A stretch of 64,000 nucleotides of DNA. It comes from Branchiostoma floridae (taxonomy: Eukaryota; Chordata; Leptocardii; Amphioxiformes; Branchiostomatidae). Location: positions 5,120,543 through 5,184,542 of the forward strand of contig NC_049997.1 of NCBI RefSeq assembly GCF_000003815.2, in the 5' to 3' direction. Made by a program: the position numbers and the translations under genes. Below the pieces are notes generated by a model. That model was not told the origin of the DNA. It was given only the letters and a program-made list of their open reading frames with translations, and did no database searches. Shown here one piece after another: positions 58,200 to 64,000 of this stretch (position 1 is the first letter of the stretch; each line of letters opens with the position of its first letter).

Positions 58200-60700
58200 C
58201 CTAAGATCTGATGGCGGGAGTGAGTGGGGATCCCTCATGTAGGTTAGACCCTGGGAGCGACTGCATCCAATTAACAACTTTGATCCCCTGCGGGGCCCAA
58301 AGATCCACTATTATTTGGGCGCTCTGTGGGTGACAGTATTGCACGTTCTGTTTATCACGGCGCCACCGGTGCACCGACTCCGTCGAAGACAGCACGGTGC
58401 ACTCTGATTTTCATTATGTTTAGCCGAAAATGCTAAGGCATAATGTTTCTGATGAGCGAAACTCTTCTCTTATGGATGACCCCACTACTATAGACTCGGC
58501 TGTTCAAGGCTTAAGGGGGGTTAAGTCCCCCCTGTCCCTTCGCCATTCAGGCGTGTCAGGAATTCGGCCAGTTTTCCCCTTTGGGAGTCTTCCCGCGCCT
58601 TGTCGGGGCAAAGTCCGAGTCTGGGCGACAGTCTCACGTTTCCCCTGCCTGTTTCTAATCCAATCTAGTGTTTGTCCGGCTCACGCAGGCAAAAACACCG
58701 CCCTAGCGCCTCTAGTGGAGGGCGGATCCAATTTCCACAACCACCGGCCCAGAATTTTCCCACTATGGCGAACACGAGTTATTTTCTCGTTACCAGTAAG
58801 GTTGCAAAACAAAACACCAGAAGCAAAAGCTTACGTTGGTACAGCCAAGGTACATCAGAGTCAGTGTTTGTGAGGTCAACGTTAATTGTCCAGAAGGGAG
58901 TTGATTTTTTATTTCCAAGCGAATCCCTAAAACAAAATCTGTACGTCTGTCTGTCAGACGAATAGACACGGGCACGCGAAGCGGTAAGCTTCGAGCAGGT
59001 GTGGAAAGGCAAGACCGTACGAAAAATGTTTCAAACTCCCTTACCGCCACATCACTGTATGCTGAATTGGTGGGTTTGAAATGATAGTAGGATGGCGATT
59101 TGCATAGCAAACCTAAAATCGGGGAGTTTAAAACGTTACGATTTGTCTTTTTTTTTTAATTTTTACATTCGCTTCCAGATTACTAGTACCCACTGACCTA
59201 CCCACGATAAAAATAAGGACAAACAAAACCATGTGCATCTCTTAGTGGGCAACTTCCTTATGGTATGGTCACATTTTAAACTGGCATCGGGTAGATCAGT
59301 TTTCGGGAACGATGAATATGTTATGAAGAGAACCAAACATATGAACCCAAATAGGGGGTTGAATAGTTTAAAGGACGACGGGTGATCGCCCCGAGAGGGC
59401 CTTTCCCTTTTCGGAAGTATTATTTACCAGGCGCAGAAAAGGGGCGCAACTCACACACACATTACACCATGTGTGTATGTCTGTGTCAGTGTGTGTCTGT
59501 CTTTTTATGTTTACGGATATTTGTGGTCAGCATAACTTTGAACCTCTTGATGGATTGTAATGACATTTGGAATATGGATAGGTGTTATTTAGACGGTGAA
59601 GGTCAACTTTGTTAACGGTTCTTTTGCCCATCTGATCACTCCTCTGTGGCTGCCTCGTAATTATATGTTGATGACGTTATTTCAAAACCACTGTGCCTGC
59701 ATTGGAGGTCGTACGTCTAATTACTCGGTCAATAGACTCATCGTCTACTATTTATGAAGTTTTTCTTTCCTTTTTTACTTGTTAACACAAAACGGACTCT
59801 TGTCTTGTTATTAAAAAGGTTACCGTGTAAACAAAACAACGAGCATCATCTCACAGGTACGACCTAACGACATACCAAACAACATGCTGACGCCCCGAAC
59901 CAATTGTGAAATACAGCTTCGAAAATTTTCAAAATCTGCATTACGCTAAAATCAGGTTCGACAAATGATAACTGTTCTACTCACCCCTCTGGTTGTATTA
60001 CTATAGCTAAGGGCACAAACCGTCTAGATAATGTCTCCGCCAGTTGGACCACGAACAACCTTGCATACACTTACCTCAAACCATTTGCAATGGATGTGCG
60101 ACTTTTAGCCAGAGTTAGTCAATTTCAAAACACGTAGATATCTGTCACCTAAACAACACACATTTCCTTTAATTGTTCCCTTTTTTCATCCATTCATAAT
60201 ACAATGATGACAATGTGTTAAATGGGAAATTTAAATGGAGGATGCCTCTCTTCCCACAGGCACACAATGCTAAAAAATTAAAACTACTTCTAAGTTTTAA
60301 CGACTAAATTGTTTCCTGTTTATTGATGAAGCGAAGATGAAAGCAATCCACCCGCGCATCCGCAATTGCATCATCCCTTTGAAAGGGAATGACTCGGAAA
60401 GGGGCTGACGGATGGACGTGTAGACAAGTACCTATATAAAGTGTCGCGATCCGTATGTAAGAACTTGCGATATATTAACGCAGCTCGCCCTGATAATTCG
60501 TGGAATGTCCTTGCACTTAGCCTATATTTCAGAAGCTAAAACAGCCTGCAATTGCTTCTTGCTACCTCAGGTTTAGAAGTCATGTTCTTTTCATAGATGA
60601 AAGACTGAAGGAAGAAGTACACACTCTCTATATTTATTCTAAGAGTTGTTAGTAATGCAATAGCCGCCATGTTATTGATACAGCGGTCCTGACATCCATA
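58200..60700. other. Intergenic, no supported gene
   Basis: A GC-rich segment at about 58200–58780 may belong to the same decayed element as 57848–58130. At about 59436–59560 there is another GT-bearing copy of the repeat seen at the window start. No convincing coding sequence to 60.7 kb. Confidence 0.4.
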
Positions 60701-60704
60701 TCCC

Positions 60705-61425
60705 CAAGTTGTGTCCATACACCCACGTAGTGTCCTTACCCACAAGAAGTATCCATACCCCCACAGTAGTGTCCATACCCCAAATTGTGTCTGTCCCCCC
60801 AAGTAGTGTCCGTACCCTAAACAAGTGTCTGTACCCCCAATCAAGTAGTGTCCGCGGCCCCAAGTTGCGTTCGTACCCCGCAAGTAGTATCCGTACCCCA
60901 AAGATGTGTCCCTACTCCCATGTAGTGTCCGTACACCAAACAAGTGTCCGTACACCAAACAAGTGTCCGCACCCCAAACAAGTGTCCGTACACCAAACAA
61001 GTGTCCGTACACCAAACAAGTGTCCGTACACCAAACAAGTGTCCGTACACCAAACAAGTGTCCGTACACCAAACAAGTGTCCGTACCCCAAACAAGTGTC
61101 CGCACCCCAAACAAGTGCCCGTACACCAAACAAGTGTCCGTACACCAAACAAGTGTCCGTACACCAAACAAGTGTCCATACCCCAAACAAGTGTCTGTAC
61201 CCCAAACAAGTGTCCGTACACCAAACAAGTGTCCGTACCCCAAACAAGTGTCCGTACACCAAACAAGTGTCCGTACCCCAAACAAGTGTCCGTACACCAA
61301 ACAAGTGTCCGTACCCCAAACAAGTGTCCGTACACCAAACAAGTGTCCGTACCCCAAACAAGTGTCCGTACACCAAACAAGTGTCCGTACCCCAAACAAG
61401 TGTCCGTACTCCGAAGTAGTGTGCA
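60705..61425. repeat. 19-bp minisatellite (GTCCGTACACCAAACAAGT)
   Basis: About 25 regular units from about 60925 to 61419. Most carry either CACCAAAC or CCCCAAAC. Degenerate units extend left to about 60705. All six reading frames stay open through the regular part, which explains a 296-codon minus frame and several others; I regard none as a gene. Confidence 0.95.
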
Positions 61426-61459
61426 TAGAGATATATGCATGGACACTATGGCATCATTT

Positions 61460-61697
61460 CCGCGTCAAAATTTCGTATTGAAAAAGGTACCTTAAAGAAG
61501 CGAAAATAGACGTAAATACGTCTACGATGCTTTGAACAAAACGTCGTTTCGGTAGGCCTGAAGGGGCCTTATTATGGGATCATTTCCATGTCAAAATTTT
61601 GTATTGAAAAAGGTACCTTAAAGAAGCGAAAATAGACGTAAATACGTCTACGATGCTTTGAACAAAACGTCGTTTCGTAGGCCTGAAGAGGCCTTTT
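61460..61697. repeat. Tandem copies of a dispersed repeat beside the SRCR exon
   Basis: About 110 bp (from GTATTGAAAAAGGTACCTTA to GTAGGCCTGAAG) occurs at about 61481–61570 and again at about 61601–61690, nearly identical. An inverted diverged copy lies at 62282–62420. Confidence 0.88.
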
Positions 61698-61770
61698 GAA
61701 CGATGCCCATACGTCCCCTTTGCATAGCTTAAATACGTGTACGATGTTTCAAGAGGGACGTGGTACTCAC

Positions 61771-62079
61771 CGCCAGAGCAGACGACACCAGCGTCCTCAT
61801 GGTGCCCACAGTTATGTGAGCCCCATCCGTTATGGGTGCAGTCTTCGATGCTTGTCTCGGAGCCCCCGCAGTTCAGGTTGTCCAGCCACATCGGGTCGGA
61901 CCCCGCCCCGAAGGCTGCTTCAGGTCGGGTCGCCACAGCGCCTCCGTATCCCAGCTGACGGCAGATGACGTTGGCGTCGTTCATGTCAAAAAAGTCGTCA
62001 CAGACCGTCCCCCACTGCCCGTCATGGTACACTTCAACCCTGCCCTCGCTGGACGAACTTCCGCCCATCAGTCGGATGC
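61771..62079 (-). CDS. SRCR-domain exon (partial gene)
   Basis: A single 309-nt exon, acceptor ATCTTTTTCAG and donor GTGAGTACC, phase 1 on both sides, encoding about 103 residues. It starts IRLMGG and has the scavenger receptor Cys-rich pattern GRVEVYHDGQWGTVCDD, then VICRQLGYG, WLDNLNCGGSE, CTHNGWGSHNC and AGVVCSG. Spaced cysteines suit SRCR group B. Symmetrical phase-1 exons are usual for SRCR repeats, so this should be one module of a larger extracellular or membrane receptor. Adjacent exons are not seen within the window; the gene may extend beyond it or this is an isolated module. Confidence 0.85.
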
Positions 62080-62281
62080 CTGAAAAAGATACGTCATGGG
62101 GTGTAAACGTGACTCAACTTAAACTGGGTTCTCTTATATCTGTGCAGGTATATAGTTTAGGCAGTTTGTCTGTGTATCCCTATCGCAACATCGTGCACGT
62201 TTGTAGGCTTGTTTATGGTACGCACCTTAATGCGATATTTTCACACGGAAACTAAAGATGAAGTAAGGGATATTAGGAATC

Positions 62282-62760
62282 GTTCGTAAGGCCCCTTTCG
62301 TACTACCGAAACGACTTTTCCTTCGTGTTATAATTGAAGCATCATAGATGCATTTACGTTTAGTTTTTTTTATTTAAGGTACCTTTTTCATACGAACTTT
62401 TGACACGGAAATGATGCCATACAGGGTAACAATGATTTCAATTTCAAGTGAGACATTGTCATGTTTGAATGGGGGAAAGCGTTACGAAATGAACGATACC
62501 ATATGATAAAACACCGTCTGAATTACGATATCGTATACCTGATGACGATCATTTAAGGTACGTTTATAACGATACCTTAGAAAAGTGCTTTTTGCTGAGT
62601 ATAATGGAGTATATCGATATTTTTGTTCCGAGACGATATCGTATATACGTAAAACGATATCGTTTTAATCGAAAATTACGTATATCGTAGACGTATTTAC
62701 GCTATATTAAGGTACGTTTTTAGATACGATATTTTGACACGGAAATGATGCCATATGGAC
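62282..62760. repeat. Inverted diverged copies of the repeat on the other side of the SRCR exon
   Basis: AAGGTACCTTTTTCATACG ... GACACGGAAATGATGCCATA at about 62380–62425, and again ACACGGAAATGATGCCATAT near 62738–62756. Between them are several ATATCG-containing palindromes. Confidence 0.7.
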
Positions 62761-63140
62761 ACTTATACGATCCTATCAATTGTTGCAAGTCATACATCTG
62801 TGACTGTTACGTATCTAATTTCTCACATCTGGCACGATAGGCGTTCCCAGAGATATTTCAACCCATCCCCTATCTGGTCAATTCCCTGGGCGGCGTACCT
62901 GTAAGCAATCCATTTCTCTGCTGTCATATGAGACCATATGAATGGCGAGGGAATGCCATCTTCCCACGCTTCAATAACTTAACATCTGGAGGAACGAAAG
63001 AATCATTTATCTTCACTGTTATTTGCTTTTGAATGTATATTTCATTACTCGTGCTATAATTCGTGGTAAAGAAACATACTTTTTAAAGATACTTTGCTGT
63101 ATGATACAAACTGCCCTTTTATCTCTATGTTGTACCTCAG

Positions 63141-63281
63141 GACGATTCGGTGCAAGCCGAACTGAGAAAGCTACGAGAGGTGTGCCTCGATCCCAACATT
63201 CATCTTGAAGATGAGTCGTACCCTGGACCGCCTGATCAAGGCAGGCACGCGGGCAAAACCCAACAAAAACATACTTTTTAA
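63141..63281 (+). CDS. Candidate terminal exon, unknown product
   Basis: After the acceptor-like TTGTACCTCAG the frame reads DDSVQAELRKLREVCLDPN, an acidic/helical segment, then HLEDESYPGPPDQG and TAA at 63279. It has a protein-like composition but only 46 codons, no family match I recognise and no upstream exon found. Low confidence. Confidence 0.25.
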   Translation, partial: DDSVQAELRKLREVCLDPNIHLEDESYPGPPDQGRHAGKTQQKHTF

Positions 63282-64000
63282 AGAAAGCTTGCTGCACCTT
63301 AGGGTGGTAGTGGTACAAAGTGGTGCACAAGGTATAGCACAGTAAACATGAATACACTCTTCATGTCGTGTAGACTCAAATATGTACTTGAGATACATAG
63401 CAGGACCGGTCCGACCATTTTAAAGCTAAGGGCACAACCCGCCTTACGTGCAACTGCGTGGCGTCTACGTGCCACAACTGGCACTGGCAAACGGGCTGCT
63501 AACTTCAGCTCGGTCTTGCAGATGGGGCTTTGTGGACGGTTATAATTGTTACTTAATTCGAGGTGAGATATGGTCAGTGAGATGAGATCGCCCGTGTTGT
63601 GTTTTATAAGGTCAAAGGTCACCTAATAGCATTTGACGGTTCATTTCGTATGGGATCCTATACTGGTCTTCCCTTAACTGTTGGTAGGCATAATTTGGCA
63701 AGATGTAAATGTTTTGAAGGAATAACAGAAAAGTAAGAGAGGAAGTCCTAGTCACAATGAGTTTTGATTAGAGGATGTAGTGCTAAAAGATGACAAAACA
63801 GGACAGCCCACGATACAGAGCTAGTGATCCATTTTTGAAGAGCATTAAAGTTGGGTATCACCGTCCTACACATGGTGTGGCAGTTTCTGTGTTTGTTCAG
63901 GCCTAGTTGACAGGTCAGAATAAATGCGTTACTGATAACAAGAGCCACCCGTGAGAGAGAGCCACGAGGAAATAAGCACCACATGATCGCCTCCCCCCTT
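63282..64000. other. Window end, no supported gene
   Basis: A few short open frames; none has domain features or splice support I can defend. Confidence 0.4.

Noticed and set aside
60536-61426. Long minus-strand frame of 296 codons and other long frames
   Set aside because: Entirely explained by the 19-bp minisatellite, open in six frames; no domain, no splice context.

Overview
The window is animal (metazoan) nuclear DNA. It has intron-containing genes with GT–AG junctions, AT-rich UTRs and introns, dense small DNA transposons, LINE 3' fragments, a tRNA-derived SINE, minisatellites and two assembly gaps (738–837 and 20873–21338). The combination of TRIM expansion, an NXPE-family gene, an SRCR exon and this repeat load fits an invertebrate deuterostome. 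A lancelet (Branchiostoma) is my best guess; that is inference, not a database match.

The core of the window is a cluster of four paralogous TRIM-type genes, called TRM-A to TRM-D here. Each has RING, B-box 1, B-box 2 and a coiled coil, followed by one or more C-terminal MATH domains. The MATH domains look like that of the deubiquitinase USP7 (FIRNLPWKI ... NWGF ... ADAP) and not like that of TRIM37. TRM-A (minus, 2 MATH) and TRM-B (plus, 3 MATH) are intact and divergent, about 2 kb apart. TRM-C (plus) and TRM-D (minus) are convergent, form the arms of an inverted duplication (about 25.2–33.0 kb and 46.3–55.1 kb), and are both broken in their MATH region. TRM-C has an out-of-frame deletion. 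TRM-D has a LINE insertion plus a deletion. All four share an unusual gene structure: an 11-nt coding first exon (ATG, two codons and AG), a 2–8 kb first intron, then one large exon. All four also carry a conserved GGCGGGAAA box (E2F-like) 44–53 bp upstream of the ATG. A fifth, decayed TRIM fragment lies at 44.66 kb.

Between the duplication arms is an NXPE-family gene on the minus strand (36.79–40.74 kb). It has a signal-anchor exon, a filamin-like/neurexophilin-like exon and a PC-esterase exon, the last with an in-frame TGA. On the right are an SRCR-domain exon (61.77–62.08 kb, minus) flanked by an inverted dispersed repeat, a 19-bp minisatellite, and weak candidate exons.

The rest is mostly mobile DNA. 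It includes PIF/Harbinger-like MITEs (termini GGCCAY..., TTA/TAA target duplications, one proven by an empty site), TA-duplicating MITEs (CTGTAAATGC and CAGTAGAAGCC termini), a CAGGGCTCGAAAT family, a 1.7-kb foldback element, a 1-kb GT-bearing repeat in two copies, and hairpin mini-elements. TRM proteins are expected to be E3 ubiquitin ligases whose MATH modules choose the substrates. A self/non-self or p53/MDM2-like recognition role is speculative.
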